A stretch of DNA of 64,000 bases from Aquibium pacificus (GCF_040839445.1 NZ_JBDPGJ010000003.1:682001-746000); one strand, 5' to 3'; positions 44,018 through 54,186 are shown, counted from the stretch's first letter. Made by a program: numbers and translations. The notes: generated from the sequence alone by a model not told the origin.

Positions 44018-45361
44018 TCATTCGGCCGCGATCGCCTGCATCTCGCCGCCAAGCCGCATGGCGGTGCGGCGCCAGAAATCGGATATGAAGACGGGATCGC
44101 GAAGCCGTTCGAAATGGTGCCAGCGCGGGAAGGATGCCGCGAAGACTTGAGGCGGCATCCGGCCGTCCTTGTACGGATTGACCGCGCCGCCGACCGAGAC
44201 CGTGAGCCGGTCGAGTTCGGCCAGAAGCTCCAGCGTCGAGGCGCCGCGGTTCGGGAAATCGAGCGTCAGCGTGTAGCCCGGCCGCGGAAACGACAGCATG
44301 CCCGGCGACGCGACATCGCCGAAGCGCTTGAGCACGGTGAGGAAGGACCCCTGCCCCTTCTCCCGCGCGGCGGCGAGCAGCGCAGGCACGACCTCGGGCG
44401 CCGCTTCGAACGGCACGACGCTCTGGTGCTGGTAGAGGCCGTTCGGCCCGTAGAGCCGGTTCCAGTGCCGCACCCCGTCCAGCGGGAAGAAGAAGCCGCC
44501 GGCTGAGACCCGATGTCTGCCCTTCTTGCGGACGGCGTTGAGGCGGTAGGCGGCGTTGAACACCGTCAGGAAGGCCCGGTTGAGGACGTTGGCCGGCGGC
44601 TGGAACGGCACGGTGAGCCGCCCGCCGCCGGCCGGCCGGCCGGCTCCCCCGCCCGCCGCGTGGTTGCCCGTCAGGAGCACTCCCCTGCCCGCCTCCGAGC
44701 GCGACGCGAGCTGGTCGATCCAGGCCACGGCATATTCGTTCTCGGCATCCGCCTGCTCGGCCAGCGCAAAATATTCGCGCAGGCTCCCGAACGCCCTCGC
44801 CTCCTGCTCGACGTCCGCCGCGCCGACCCGCATGAGCTTGACCGAAGCCGACAGGATCAGCCCCGTCAGCCCCATGCCGCCGATCGTGGCCGCGAAGAGA
44901 TCGGAGTTCTCCGCCGGGCCGCAGCGGTAGGTCCGGCCGTCCGACCGGAGCAGGTCGAACGACACGACGTGGCAGCCGAACGTGCCCTTGCGATGATGGT
45001 TCTTGCCATGGACGTCGTTGGCGATCGCGCCGCCGAGCGTGACGAACTGCGTGCCCGGCACGACGGCCGGGAACCAGCCGAGCGGCGCCGCGAAGGAAAT
45101 GATGTCGCCGAGCATGGCGCCGGCCTCGGCGGTGAGTATCCCGGTTTCGGGGTCGAACTCCAGGATGCGGTCGAGGCCGCGCATCTCGATCAGCTGGCCC
45201 GAAGCGTTGAGGCAGGTGTCGCCGTAGCTGCGGCCGTTGCCGTAGGCTAGCAGCGTCCCGGCGCGCGCGCCGCCGCTCTCCAGAAGCGTCATGCCGTCGG
45301 CCGCGCTCAGCGTCTCGCCCGCGGCGGGAAAGACGCGTCCGAAACTCTCGAGCTTCGTCAT
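44018..45361 (-). CDS. DprE1-like FAD-dependent decaprenylphosphoryl-ribose 2-oxidase family protein
   Basis: The 447-residue protein has a VAO-type FAD domain with LLAYGNGRSYGDTCLN (about 38-53) and VTLGGAIANDVHGKNHHRKGTFG-region, which closely matches the same segment of mycobacterial DprE1 as I remember it. The C-terminal half is an ALO-like substrate domain. DprE1 oxidises polyprenyl-phosphoribose at C2 on the way to polyprenyl-phosphoarabinose. It overlaps the HAD-UbiA gene by 4 bp (ATGA), exactly as expected for successive enzymes. Confidence 0.85.
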   Translation of the reverse strand: MTKLESFGRVFPAAGETLSAADGMTLLESGGARAGTLLAYGNGRSYGDTCLNASGQLIEMRGLDRILEFDPETGILTAEAGAMLGDIISFAAPLGWFPAVVPGTQFVTLGGAIANDVHGKNHHRKGTFGCHVVSFDLLRSDGRTYRCGPAENSDLFAATIGGMGLTGLILSASVKLMRVGAADVEQEARAFGSLREYFALAEQADAENEYAVAWIDQLASRSEAGRGVLLTGNHAAGGGAGRPAGGGRLTVPFQPPANVLNRAFLTVFNAAYRLNAVRKKGRHRVSAGGFFFPLDGVRHWNRLYGPNGLYQHQSVVPFEAAPEVVPALLAAAREKGQGSFLTVLKRFGDVASPGMLSFPRPGYTLTLDFPNRGASTLELLAELDRLTVSVGGAVNPYKDGRMPPQVFAASFPRWHHFERLRDPVFISDFWRRTAMRLGGEMQAIAAE

Positions 45362-46800
45362 GGCTGGAACGCCGCGATGACGAGCAGGACCGCGCCGATC
45401 GCCGACACCATCTGGCTGCGCCAGTCGCGGATGATGAACACGATCGGGTCGTCGTTCATCTCGCGTCGCCGTGCCAGCACCCAGATCCGCAGGGTGATGT
45501 AGAGCACGATGGGCGCCAGCGGCCAGATCATCCACGGATGCGGATAGAGTTCGCGCACGCTCAGGCTGTCGATGTAGAGCGCCAGCACCAGCGCCGAGGC
45601 GAAGGCCGAGGCCACGCCGGCATTGGCGACGATCTCGATGTCCTCGGGGCGATACCCGCGCCCGGCGATCCGCGTTCCCTTGCCGATCTCGGTCGTGTCG
45701 AGTTCGACGAAGCGCTTCACCAGGGCCAGCGACAGGAAGAAGAAGAGCGAGAACGCCAGCAGCCAGAACGAGACCTCGGTTCCGGTGGCCACCGCGCCCG
45801 CGATGATGCGCATGGTGTAGAGGCCGGCCAGCGTGAACACGTCGATCAGGAGCATCCGCTTGAGCGATAGCGAATAAGCGGTGGTGGCAATGAGATAGCC
45901 GGCAAGCACCAGCCAGAACAGCGGCGGCAGGAAGGTGGCGGTGACGGCGCTGATTGCGAGCAGCGCGGCGACCGATGCCAGCCCGAAGGGGATCGACAGT
46001 TGGCCGCTGGCGAACGGACGGTTGCGCTTGGTCGCGTGCCGGCGGTCGAGCGGCAGGTCGAAGAAATCGTTGACGATGTAGATCGCCGACGCCGCCGCGC
46101 TGTAGGACACGAAGGCGAGCACGCAGGCGAGCAGCATCCCGGCATTGAAGTATTCGTGCGACAGGATCATCGGCACCGCGATCAGGCTGTTTTTCAGCCA
46201 TTGGTGCACGCGCAGCATCTTCACGACCGAACGCAGGTTCGGCTTGACCCCGCCGATCAGTTCCGACCCGTGGCTGGCCTGCCAGCGGGCGGCATGCCGG
46301 TCCGGCGCCACGACGATAGCGGTGCGTGCGGCATCGAAGACTTCCAGATCGTGGCGGCTGTTGCCGACATAGTCGAAGCCGCCGTCTCCGTACATTTCGA
46401 TCAGGCGCGTGCGCTTGCGGTGCGAGGTGAGGTTGTGGCCAACGTCGTCGGTCGCGAGCACGATGTCGAAGACGCCGAGATGGGCCGCGATCGCCTCGGC
46501 GAACTTCCGCGGCGTGCCGGTCGCCAGGAGGATCTTGCGGCCCGCGGCATGCTCTTCCCTGAGCCGCGCCACGACGTCCGGTCGATAGGGGAGGCTCTCC
46601 GCATCGATGTCGACGCGCGCCGCGATTTCCATCTTCAGGCGCGCCGGACCGGCCATCAGCCAGTACGGGACCATGAATAGGTAGAGCGGGTTCTTCTTGA
46701 AGAGCAGGAACAGCCCTTCCCACAGAAGATCCGTCGAGATGAGGGTACCGTCGAGATCGACGGCGAGCGGAATGGCGGTTCGTTCCGACCGAGCGTCCAT
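45358..46800 (-). CDS. HAD phosphatase-UbiA prenyl-phosphate phosphoribosyltransferase fusion
   Basis: The 480-residue protein has an N-terminal HAD domain (about 1-190, motif DLDGTL and later DYVGNSRHD) and a C-terminal UbiA membrane domain (about 200-480) with the first motif NDFFDLPLDRRHATKRNRP. The UbiA part resembles decaprenyl-phosphate 5-phosphoribosyltransferases, which couple phosphoribosyl pyrophosphate to a polyprenyl phosphate. The HAD part could remove the 5-phosphate, so the fusion would give polyprenyl-phosphoribose, the substrate of DprE1. It is the first gene of the reverse-strand cluster. Confidence 0.87.
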   Translation of the reverse strand: MDARSERTAIPLAVDLDGTLISTDLLWEGLFLLFKKNPLYLFMVPYWLMAGPARLKMEIAARVDIDAESLPYRPDVVARLREEHAAGRKILLATGTPRKFAEAIAAHLGVFDIVLATDDVGHNLTSHRKRTRLIEMYGDGGFDYVGNSRHDLEVFDAARTAIVVAPDRHAARWQASHGSELIGGVKPNLRSVVKMLRVHQWLKNSLIAVPMILSHEYFNAGMLLACVLAFVSYSAAASAIYIVNDFFDLPLDRRHATKRNRPFASGQLSIPFGLASVAALLAISAVTATFLPPLFWLVLAGYLIATTAYSLSLKRMLLIDVFTLAGLYTMRIIAGAVATGTEVSFWLLAFSLFFFLSLALVKRFVELDTTEIGKGTRIAGRGYRPEDIEIVANAGVASAFASALVLALYIDSLSVRELYPHPWMIWPLAPIVLYITLRIWVLARRREMNDDPIVFIIRDWRSQMVSAIGAVLLVIAAFQP

Positions 46801-47014
46801 GCTATGCCAACCTGCAGCGTGCCTGCGCCGGACAGAGGCGCGTCGAGCGCCAGCCCTAACGGACGCCCGCTACGGAAGGCTGAATCATTGTGGAAACAGA
46901 TGGGCGGAGGCCAAGCTTTCAGCAGGCAGGCTTAATGGCTGGTAATGCGGATCGCTAAAATGCCGGTGCTTCCGTGGCTGCCCTGCCATGCAAGTCGGCG
47001 CGGCGAAAGGCGGT

Positions 47015-47030
47015 GGCGCTTTCGTTGCAT
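47015..47030 (+). promoter_or_regulatory. Candidate GlxA-type element before sox operon
   Basis: GGCGCTTTCGTTGCAT lies 52-67 bp before the soxB ATG and matches 13 of 16 positions of GTCGCTTTCGTCGCTT in the mttB control region (19042-19057). It fits an activator site, but the consensus is weak. Confidence 0.3.
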
Positions 47031-47081
47031 TCGCGCCGTCGGCCGGGCGATAGTCTCCGGTGGTGCAGGAATGGAATCGGT

Positions 47082-48341
47082 ATGGCGGAATATTCGGCCC
47101 TCGCGCTCCTGAAGAATGCGCTGACGGGCAACCGGGACTGGAAGCCGGCTTGGTGCAAGCCCGAGCCGAAGCCCGAATATGACGTCGTCGTGGTCGGCGG
47201 TGGCGGCCACGGACTGGCGACGGCCTACTATCTCGCCAGGGAACACGGCATCACCAACATCGCCGTCGTCGAGAAGGGCTGGCTCGGCTCCGGAAACGTC
47301 GGCCGAAACACCACCATTGTCCGCTCCAACTACATGCTGCCGGCCAACGTCCGCTTCTACGAGCACTCCATGAAGCTGTGGGAGAACCTCTCCCACGAAT
47401 TGAACTACAACGTCATGTTCTCGCAGCGCGGCATCCTGAACCTCGCGCACACGCCTTCCCAGGCCGACGACTTCATTCGGCGCGGCAACGCCATGCTGCA
47501 TGACGGCGCCGACGCCGTGTGGCTGACGCCGGCCGAGATCGCGAAAAAGGTGCGGGGCCTCGACGTTTCGGCGAAGGCCCGCTTCCCCATCCTCGGCGGC
47601 CTGTTCCAGCCCCGCGCCGGCACCGCCCGCCACGATGCGGTCGCCTGGGGCTATGCGCGCGGCGCCGACCGGCTGGGCGTCGACATCCTGGAAAACTGCG
47701 AGGTCACCGGGTTCCTGCGCGACGGCGACCGCGTCACCGGCGTCGCCACCGTGCGCGGCGAGATCCGCGCGAAGAAGGTCGCCATCGCCGTCGCCGGCTC
47801 CACCGGTCGGGTGATGCGGCTCGCCGGCATCGACCGTCTGCCGATCGAGAGCCACGTGCTGCAGGCCTTCGTCTCGGAATCGCTGAAACCCTTCATCGAC
47901 ACGGTCGTCACCTTCGGCGCCGGCCATCTCTACGTCTCGCAGTCAGACAAGGGCGGGCTGGTCTTCGGCGGCGACATCGACGGCTACAATTCCTACGCCC
48001 AGCGCGGCAACCTGCCCGTGGTCGAGGAGGTGATGAGCGAGATGGCCTCGCTCTTCCCCGGCCTTGCCCCGGTCCGGCTCCTGCGCTCCTGGGGCGGCAT
48101 CATGGACATGTCGATGGACGGCTCGCCGATCATCACCACCGGCCCCCTGCCCGGCATGTTCCTCAATTCCGGCTGGTGCTACGGCGGCTTCAAGGCGACG
48201 CCGGCTTCCGGCTGGTGCTTCGCCTGGACCATCGCGAAGGACGCGCCGCACCCGCTCAACGCCGCCTTCACGCTCGACCGCTTCCATCGCGGCGCCGTCA
48301 TCGACGAGAAGGGCCAGGGCGCCACGCCCCGGCTGCACTGA
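47082..48341 (+). CDS. soxB: Sarcosine oxidase subunit beta
   Basis: The 419-residue subunit has a DAO-type FAD domain starting at VVVVGGGGHGLATAYYLA (about 35-52) and the motif GSGNVGRNTTIVRSNY that lies near the covalent FMN site in SoxB. It carries FAD and FMN in the heterotetrameric cytosolic enzyme, which oxidises sarcosine to glycine, releasing H2O2 and methylene-THF. ATG 47082 opens the family-conserved N-terminus. The gene is the first of soxBDAG. Confidence 0.93.
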   Translation: MAEYSALALLKNALTGNRDWKPAWCKPEPKPEYDVVVVGGGGHGLATAYYLAREHGITNIAVVEKGWLGSGNVGRNTTIVRSNYMLPANVRFYEHSMKLWENLSHELNYNVMFSQRGILNLAHTPSQADDFIRRGNAMLHDGADAVWLTPAEIAKKVRGLDVSAKARFPILGGLFQPRAGTARHDAVAWGYARGADRLGVDILENCEVTGFLRDGDRVTGVATVRGEIRAKKVAIAVAGSTGRVMRLAGIDRLPIESHVLQAFVSESLKPFIDTVVTFGAGHLYVSQSDKGGLVFGGDIDGYNSYAQRGNLPVVEEVMSEMASLFPGLAPVRLLRSWGGIMDMSMDGSPIITTGPLPGMFLNSGWCYGGFKATPASGWCFAWTIAKDAPHPLNAAFTLDRFHRGAVIDEKGQGATPRLH

Positions 48342-48342
48342 G

Positions 48343-48645
48343 ATGCTGATCCCCTGCCCCTATTGCGGCCCGCGCGACGTATCGGAATTCACCTACCAGG
48401 GCGACGCGAACCGCACGCGCCCCGACCCGCTCTCGACGGACCGGGAGGTCTGGGACGGATACGTCTACGACCGCCTCAACACCGCCGGCGACCACCGCGA
48501 ATACTGGCAGCATTCCGGCGGCTGCCGCTCCCACCTGCTGGTCGTCCGCTCCACGCTGACCCACGCGATCGTCTCCGCCGGCTTTGCCCGCGACGCGGCT
48601 ACCAAACCGAAGAAGACCCGCCGCAAGGCCGGAGCCAGACCATGA
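48343..48645 (+). CDS. soxD: Sarcosine oxidase subunit delta
   Basis: The 100-residue subunit binds zinc with Cys5, Cys8, His57 and Cys61 (CPYC and HSGGC). It begins 1 bp after the soxB stop codon and overlaps soxA by ATGA. It is a structural part of the SoxBDAG complex. Its basic C-terminal tail (KPKKTRRKAG) is normal for the subunit. Confidence 0.93.
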   Translation: MLIPCPYCGPRDVSEFTYQGDANRTRPDPLSTDREVWDGYVYDRLNTAGDHREYWQHSGGCRSHLLVVRSTLTHAIVSAGFARDAATKPKKTRRKAGARP

Positions 48646-51623
48646 GCGGCTCCCGCGCGGCGACTGGCGGCCGAATCGACCGGACCTCCTCCATCGCCTT
48701 CAGCTTCGACGGCAAGACCTTTCACGGCTATGCCGGCGACACGCTCGCCTCCGCGCTCTTGGCGAACGGCGTCTCCACCCTCGGCCGCTCCTTCAAGTAC
48801 CACCGTCCGCGCGGCCTCTTGGCTGCGGGCATCGACGAGCCGAACGCGCTGGTCACGGTCCTGCGCGGCGACGTGCGCGAGCCCAACGTGCCCGCCACCC
48901 AGATCGAGATATTCGACGGGCTGACGGTCGAGAGCCAGAACCGCTTCCCCTCGCTTGACCTCGACGTCGGCGCGATGAACCAGATCGCCGGCAAGCTGCT
49001 GTCGGCCGGCTTCTACTACAAGACCTTCATGGGGCCGGTCGCCGGGCCTTTGAAGGGCACGCGCTTCTGGATGTTCTGCGAACGCTTCATCCGCCGCGCC
49101 GCCGGCCTCGGCCGCGCCGGCAAGACGGCCGATACGGCCCGCTACGAAAAGATGAACGCCTTCTGCGACGTTCTCGTCGTCGGCGGCGGTCCCGCCGGCC
49201 TGATGGCGGCAAAGGCGGCGGCGGCGGGCGGTGGCCGCGTCATCCTCGCGGACCTCGATCCCGAGTTCGGCGGCGCGCTCAAATGGTCGTCCGAGACGAT
49301 CGACGGCGAACCCTCCCGCACCTTCGTCGACCACACCGTGAGCGCCTTGGAAGACGCGGCGAACGTCCGCCTGCTGCCCCGCACCACAGTGTGGGGCTAC
49401 TACGACGGCAACACGCTCGCCGCGCTCGAGCGCGTCGGCGACCACAAGCGCGATGCCCCCAAGGGCGAGCCGCGCCACCGGCACTGGGTCATCCGCGCCG
49501 GCCGGGTCGTGCTCGCGACCGGCGCCTTCGAGCGGCCGATCGTGTTTCCCGGCAATGACCGGCCCGGCATCATGCTGGCCGACGCCGCCGCGCGTTACGC
49601 CGTCGAGTACGGCGCGCTTCCGGGCCGCAAGATCGTCGTCTTCGCCAACAACGACGGCGCCTATGTCTCGGCCGTCGCCCTTCGCCAGGCCGGTGCCGAC
49701 ATCGTGGCGATCATCGATGTCCGCAGGTCCGTCTCGGACCACGCGCGCAAGCTGGCGACCCGCGCGGGCGGCGAACTGTTGCTCGGCCACGCCGTCGTCG
49801 ACACCCCCGGCGGCAGCCGCTTCGCCGGCGCGAAGGTCCAGCCCTTCGACGCCGCCGCCGGCACGCTCTTCGGCACCGCGCGCACGATCCCCGGCGACTG
49901 CCTCGCCGTCTCCGGCGGCTGGTCCCCGGCGATCCATCTCGCCAGCCAGGCCGGGGCGCAGGCGCGCTGGGACGACCGCCTCCAGACCTTCCTGCCGCCC
50001 GATCCCGGACAGTCGTGGAGCGGCGCCGGCGCCTTCCTAGGCCGCTTTTCCACCGCCGAAGCCATTGCCGACGGCATCGAGGCGGGCGGCGGTTCGAGCG
50101 ACCTGCCCGCGGTCGACGACGAAGCGCCCGACCTCGCCCCGGCCCCGGTCTTCGAAATCAGGCCCGCCGGCGGCAAGGGCTCCAAGGCCTTCGTCGATTT
50201 CCAGCACGACGTCACCGCCGAGGACGTGCGGCTCGCCCACCGCGAGGGCTTCGTCTCGGTCGAGCACCTGAAGCGCTACACCACGCTCGGCATGGCGACC
50301 GACCAGGGACGCACCTCCAACGTTCCCGGCCTCGCCATCATGGCCGGCGCGCGCGGCATGGCGATCCCCGATGTCGGCACCACGCGCTTCCGCCCGCCCT
50401 TCTCGCCGGTCTCGATCGGCGCGCTGGCCGCCGAGCGCTTCGGCGACCTGAAGCCGCATCGCCTAACACCGATGCACGACTGGCACGTCGAGGAGGGCGC
50501 CACGATGGTCGCTGCCGGCCTCTGGCACCGGCCGATGATCTACGGCCATCCGGGCGAGACGATCGAGCAGGCCTATGTGCGCGAGGCAGAGGCCGTGCGC
50601 GGAAGCGTCGGCATCGTGGACGTCTCCACGCTCGGCAAGATCATGGTGCAGGGCCCCGACGCCGCCGCCTTCCTCGACCGGGTCTACACCGGCATGTTCT
50701 CCACCTTGCCCGTCGGCAAGGCGCGCTACGGCCTCATGCTGCGCGAGGACGGTTTTGCCTTCGACGACGGCACGACGTGGCGGCTCTCCGAGACCGATTT
50801 CCTGATGACGACCACCACGGCCAATGCCGGCAAGGTCATGCAGCACCTCGAATACCTGCTCGACATCGCCTGGCCCGACCTCAAGGTGGTCCTCACCTCC
50901 GTCACCGACCAGTGGGCCGGCGCCGCGATCGCCGGGCCGGACGCGCGCAAGGTTCTCGAAGCCTGCGTAACCGGCACAGGCGTCGACGACGCGGCGCTGC
51001 CCTTCATGGGCATCGTGCACGGCGAGATCGACGGCGTGCCGGTCATGATCTGCCGACTCTCCTTCTCGGGCGAGCTCGCCTACGAGGTCTATTGCGGCGC
51101 CGGCCACGGCCAGCAGGTCTGGGACGCGCTGCTGGAAGCCGGCAAACCCTTCGCCATGGTGCCCTACGGCCTGGAGGCGCTGGGCACGCTGCGCATCGAG
51201 AAGGGCCACGTCACCGGCTCCGAGATCGACGGCCGCACCACCGCGCGCGACCTGCATCTCGGCTGGATGCTGTCCAGGAAAAAACCCTTCGTCGGCTCGG
51301 CCATGATGGACCGCGAAGGCCTCGTCGCCGACGACCGGCTGCAGCTCGTCGGCCTCGTCGCGCTTGACAACCGCCCCCTCAAGGGCGGCGCCCATCTGGT
51401 CGACCACGCCGACCGCGCGCTGCGCGATTCCATCGGCCACGTCACCTCCGTCTGCTTCTCCCCCGCGGTCGGCAAGTACATCGCGCTGGCGCTGGTGAAG
51501 GGCGGCAAGGCGCGCCACGGCACCCGCGCCTTCATCTCCGATCCGATCCGCAGGCGCTACGGCGCGGTCGAGATCGTCAGCCACCATTTCTTCGATCCGG
51601 ACGGGAGCCGCATGCATGGCTGA
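48642..51623 (+). CDS. soxA: Sarcosine oxidase subunit alpha
   Basis: The 993-residue subunit has an N-terminal 2Fe-2S-ferredoxin-like fold without cysteines (about 1-110), an NAD-binding Rossmann domain (CDVLVVGGGPAGLMAA, about 175-190), and a C-terminal GcvT-like THF domain (about 600-990). It binds NAD+ and THF; methylene-THF is formed here. It overlaps soxD by 4 bp and soxG by 8 bp. Confidence 0.94.
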   Translation: MSGSRAATGGRIDRTSSIAFSFDGKTFHGYAGDTLASALLANGVSTLGRSFKYHRPRGLLAAGIDEPNALVTVLRGDVREPNVPATQIEIFDGLTVESQNRFPSLDLDVGAMNQIAGKLLSAGFYYKTFMGPVAGPLKGTRFWMFCERFIRRAAGLGRAGKTADTARYEKMNAFCDVLVVGGGPAGLMAAKAAAAGGGRVILADLDPEFGGALKWSSETIDGEPSRTFVDHTVSALEDAANVRLLPRTTVWGYYDGNTLAALERVGDHKRDAPKGEPRHRHWVIRAGRVVLATGAFERPIVFPGNDRPGIMLADAAARYAVEYGALPGRKIVVFANNDGAYVSAVALRQAGADIVAIIDVRRSVSDHARKLATRAGGELLLGHAVVDTPGGSRFAGAKVQPFDAAAGTLFGTARTIPGDCLAVSGGWSPAIHLASQAGAQARWDDRLQTFLPPDPGQSWSGAGAFLGRFSTAEAIADGIEAGGGSSDLPAVDDEAPDLAPAPVFEIRPAGGKGSKAFVDFQHDVTAEDVRLAHREGFVSVEHLKRYTTLGMATDQGRTSNVPGLAIMAGARGMAIPDVGTTRFRPPFSPVSIGALAAERFGDLKPHRLTPMHDWHVEEGATMVAAGLWHRPMIYGHPGETIEQAYVREAEAVRGSVGIVDVSTLGKIMVQGPDAAAFLDRVYTGMFSTLPVGKARYGLMLREDGFAFDDGTTWRLSETDFLMTTTTANAGKVMQHLEYLLDIAWPDLKVVLTSVTDQWAGAAIAGPDARKVLEACVTGTGVDDAALPFMGIVHGEIDGVPVMICRLSFSGELAYEVYCGAGHGQQVWDALLEAGKPFAMVPYGLEALGTLRIEKGHVTGSEIDGRTTARDLHLGWMLSRKKPFVGSAMMDREGLVADDRLQLVGLVALDNRPLKGGAHLVDHADRALRDSIGHVTSVCFSPAVGKYIALALVKGGKARHGTRAFISDPIRRRYGAVEIVSHHFFDPDGSRMHG

Positions 51624-52203
51624 GCAGGTCTCTCCCCTCGGCCCCGCCTGGATGCCGGGCAGGCACGGCCGCGCCGACGGCGAGGCGGGCGTCGTGCTGA
51701 CGGAAACGCGTCCCGGCTCCATCGTCCAGGCCGCCGCCTTCCCCGGCAGCGAAAAGGCGATCATCGCCGCGATCAAAAAGGCGGCCGGCCTGTCCCTGCC
51801 CGACGGCGCCGGCGGCGGCATCGCCACCGACACGAAAGCAGCCTTCGGCATCGCACCCGGTCGCTTCCTCGTCGTAGACCAGTCGGAAGGCCTGGCCGAC
51901 CGGCTCCGGGCCGCCATCAAACCGGCCGAAGGCGCCGTCACCGATCTCTCCCACGGCCGCACCGCCATCCGCGTCTCGGGTCCGCATGCGGAATGGGTGC
52001 TGGCAAAACTCTTCGCGATCGACCTCGACCCGACCGCCTTCCCCCTCGGCGCCGGCCGCGCCACCCAGCACCACGACATCCAGGCCCACCTCCACCGCAC
52101 CGCCCCCGCCTGCTTCGACCTCTATGTCTTCCGCTCCCTCGCGCGGTCGTTCTGGACGATGCTGTGTCATGCGGCGGAGGAGGTTGGATACGACGTGAGG
52201 TAG
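51616..52203 (+). CDS. soxG: Sarcosine oxidase subunit gamma
   Basis: The 195-residue subunit has the GcvT-like gamma fold; conserved stretches include VTDLSHGRTAIRVSGPHAEWVL and DLYVFRSLARSFW near the end. It completes the heterotetramer. The start lies inside the soxA end, indicating coupling. It is the last gene of the sox operon. Confidence 0.92.
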   Translation: MAEQVSPLGPAWMPGRHGRADGEAGVVLTETRPGSIVQAAAFPGSEKAIIAAIKKAAGLSLPDGAGGGIATDTKAAFGIAPGRFLVVDQSEGLADRLRAAIKPAEGAVTDLSHGRTAIRVSGPHAEWVLAKLFAIDLDPTAFPLGAGRATQHHDIQAHLHRTAPACFDLYVFRSLARSFWTMLCHAAEEVGYDVR

Positions 52204-52513
52204 CGGCGAGTGTCCCATGCTTGGCAGCCGCTGCAACCCTGCGGTGATTGACGAGAAGGGGGTTGATTCCCGCCCGACCGCTTCCAGGCGGCGGAATTGC
52301 GAGAGCGGCCATCTAGGTGGTCGCCCACTTCGACAGTAACGCTCCCCGAACGCGTCGTTTCGGATCGGGGTGATCCGCCCCTGGAAGCCGACATACCGGG
52401 AAGCTGCGCAAAGGCATCGCCTTGCGACAGCTCGCCTTGTGTCCGGCACTCGATCGGCATCTCGGCATCCTTCTCGGAATCGGGTGTGCCGCCGACAGGA
52501 GTTCCCGACCCAA
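52204..52513. other. 310-bp non-coding stretch after sox operon
   Basis: No gene with recognisable composition was found. Open frames of 60-85 codons exist on both strands but are rich in Ser, Pro and Arg and share no family features. The stretch marks the change from the sox operon to the accessory-looking segment and may hold decayed coding DNA. Confidence 0.4.
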
Positions 52514-52876
52514 TCAGGCCGGGACCAATTCGGCTTCGGGTTTGGAAAGGCCGATGACGACCACTACAGCGGCGCCGTTCAGCCAGTAGAAGACCGCGTC
52601 GAGCCCGGAAAAGCCGAGCACGGAGGGCATGATCAGGAACAGGATGCCGACGGCCAGATCGACCGCGAGGTGCAGTCTGTAGGGCAAAACGCGCACCAGT
52701 CCGAGGTGGTGGTCGGTGAAGACGGTCAGCAGGAAGGCCGCGACGCCCACGACCGGCGAAATCGTCAGGGCGAGAGGGCTGGACACGCCCAGCCCGAGAA
52801 GGAACGGCAGGGCAATGAGGGCAAGCGCGACCGGGTAGTCGAGCCAGGCATGGATGGTCTTGGTAACGAAGCGCAT
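52514..52876 (-). CDS. Four-helix membrane protein, SPW-repeat-like
   Basis: The 120-residue protein has four hydrophobic segments with Trp/Pro patterns (WLDYPVALALIALPFLLGL, SPLALTISPVVGVAAFLL, HLAVDLAVGILFLIMPSVLG, FYWLNGAAVVVVIGL), resembling SPW-repeat membrane proteins. Their function is unknown. It is alone on the reverse strand, 136 bp downstream of the AraC-type gene. Confidence 0.75.
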   Translation of the reverse strand: MRFVTKTIHAWLDYPVALALIALPFLLGLGVSSPLALTISPVVGVAAFLLTVFTDHHLGLVRVLPYRLHLAVDLAVGILFLIMPSVLGFSGLDAVFYWLNGAAVVVVIGLSKPEAELVPA

Positions 52877-53012
52877 GGCGCATGGTTCTTTCGGTGGGGA
52901 TCAAGCGACGATCTACGTCGTCGCAGCCTTCAACCTAGGGACACGCGTCCGGACGATGAACTTCAGATGATCCATCTAGCATTGCAGAACGTCCGAATTT
53001 TCGGACGTATCG

Positions 53013-53969
53013 CTATGCCGCCTCGCGACGCGCGAAGCCGCCCTGCCGAAAGGCTGCCGGCGACACACCGATCTCCTTCTTGAAGACCCGGCTGAAGGCG
53101 GATTCCGAGGCATAGCCCGAGATTTCGGCCGCCTCCGCGACCGACAGCCCCCGCGCCGAAAGCGCCTCACGCGCAATCTGCATTCGCCATGACGTCACAT
53201 AGGCCATCGGCGTGACGCCCAGCCGGTCCGAGAAGCGCTCGGCAAATCCCGTCCGCGACAGCCCGGCCTCGCGGGCGAGGCTCGCCACCGTCCAATCGGC
53301 TGCGGGCGCCCGGTGAAAGGCGGTCAGCGCGCGTCCGAGATGGGGATCGCCGAAGCCCGCGATTCCGCAATCGATCCTTTGAGCCTGCTCGATATGGGCC
53401 CGTATCGCCTGGGCGAAGATCGCCTCGGACATCTTCAGGGCAATGAGATCGCCGCCGAGCCGGGCGCCCCCGGCCTCGGCCCCGATGACCTTGAGCGTGG
53501 CCTCCAGCCAGGGTCCTGCCTCCTCGCCATAACCGCGCAGATGAATGAACGGAGGGAGCCGGTCGAATAGAATGTGCCGCGATCCCTCGGCCAAGGCGAA
53601 GTGCCCGCAGATGAGCTGCGTATCCCGGGGGCTTTCCTCACCACCCCAAACCAGCGTTCCGTAGCCGCGAAATCCCGACCGCGAGAGGACGTCATCCAGA
53701 GGCAATGCCTCCTCGGGACCGGTGTGGCGGCAGGCCAGGACGTGGGCCTCTCCGTGCGGGATTACGATCAGGTCGCCTTGCGCAAGATGCACCGGCGCGG
53801 TCAGCCCGTCGATCCGGACCAGCGCCTCGCCGCGGTGTACGAAGTGGAACCGCGCCACGTCACGGAAGGCGGGGACCCGCAGGCCCCATGGCTCTGTGAA
53901 GCTCGTCCGGAAGTAGAGCGTGCCTCGCAGCGAGAGGCGGGTGAGGATGTCGCTTAACAGATCCAACAT
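53013..53969 (-). CDS. AraC-family regulator with cupin_6 domain
   Basis: The 318-residue protein has an N-terminal cupin_6 sensing domain (about 5-190, containing GDLIVIPHGEAHVL) and a C-terminal AraC DNA-binding domain (about 215-310: SLAREAGLSRTGFAERFSDRLG, AEISGYASESAFSRVFKKEIG). ATG 53969 begins the conserved domain; the longer frame upstream is non-conserved. It is divergent from the YHS protein gene and may regulate it and the GST gene. Confidence 0.9.
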   Translation of the reverse strand: MLDLLSDILTRLSLRGTLYFRTSFTEPWGLRVPAFRDVARFHFVHRGEALVRIDGLTAPVHLAQGDLIVIPHGEAHVLACRHTGPEEALPLDDVLSRSGFRGYGTLVWGGEESPRDTQLICGHFALAEGSRHILFDRLPPFIHLRGYGEEAGPWLEATLKVIGAEAGGARLGGDLIALKMSEAIFAQAIRAHIEQAQRIDCGIAGFGDPHLGRALTAFHRAPAADWTVASLAREAGLSRTGFAERFSDRLGVTPMAYVTSWRMQIAREALSARGLSVAEAAEISGYASESAFSRVFKKEIGVSPAAFRQGGFARREAA

Positions 53970-54186
53970 ACCGACATTCTTCGCACAGCTTTCTTCGTTC
54001 GTCCACCAGACCGAACGATCTGACAAGAAACGCGAACTATCCAGCATTAACAGGCCCGAAGCTATGCGGTCTAAGGGACAGGCCTTCGATGCGGCACCGG
54101 GCTCGGTCCTGTGGCCCGCCGTCTCGTCGGACGGTCCAACGGGCCCGAAACGGCGGCCCTCAACCCTCTTGGAAAGGTAACGACCC

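Noticed and set aside
52297..52557. Forward frame of 86 codons after the sox operon
   Set aside because: Pro/Ser-rich, no ribosome-binding site, no family match, and overlaps the SPW-like gene end.
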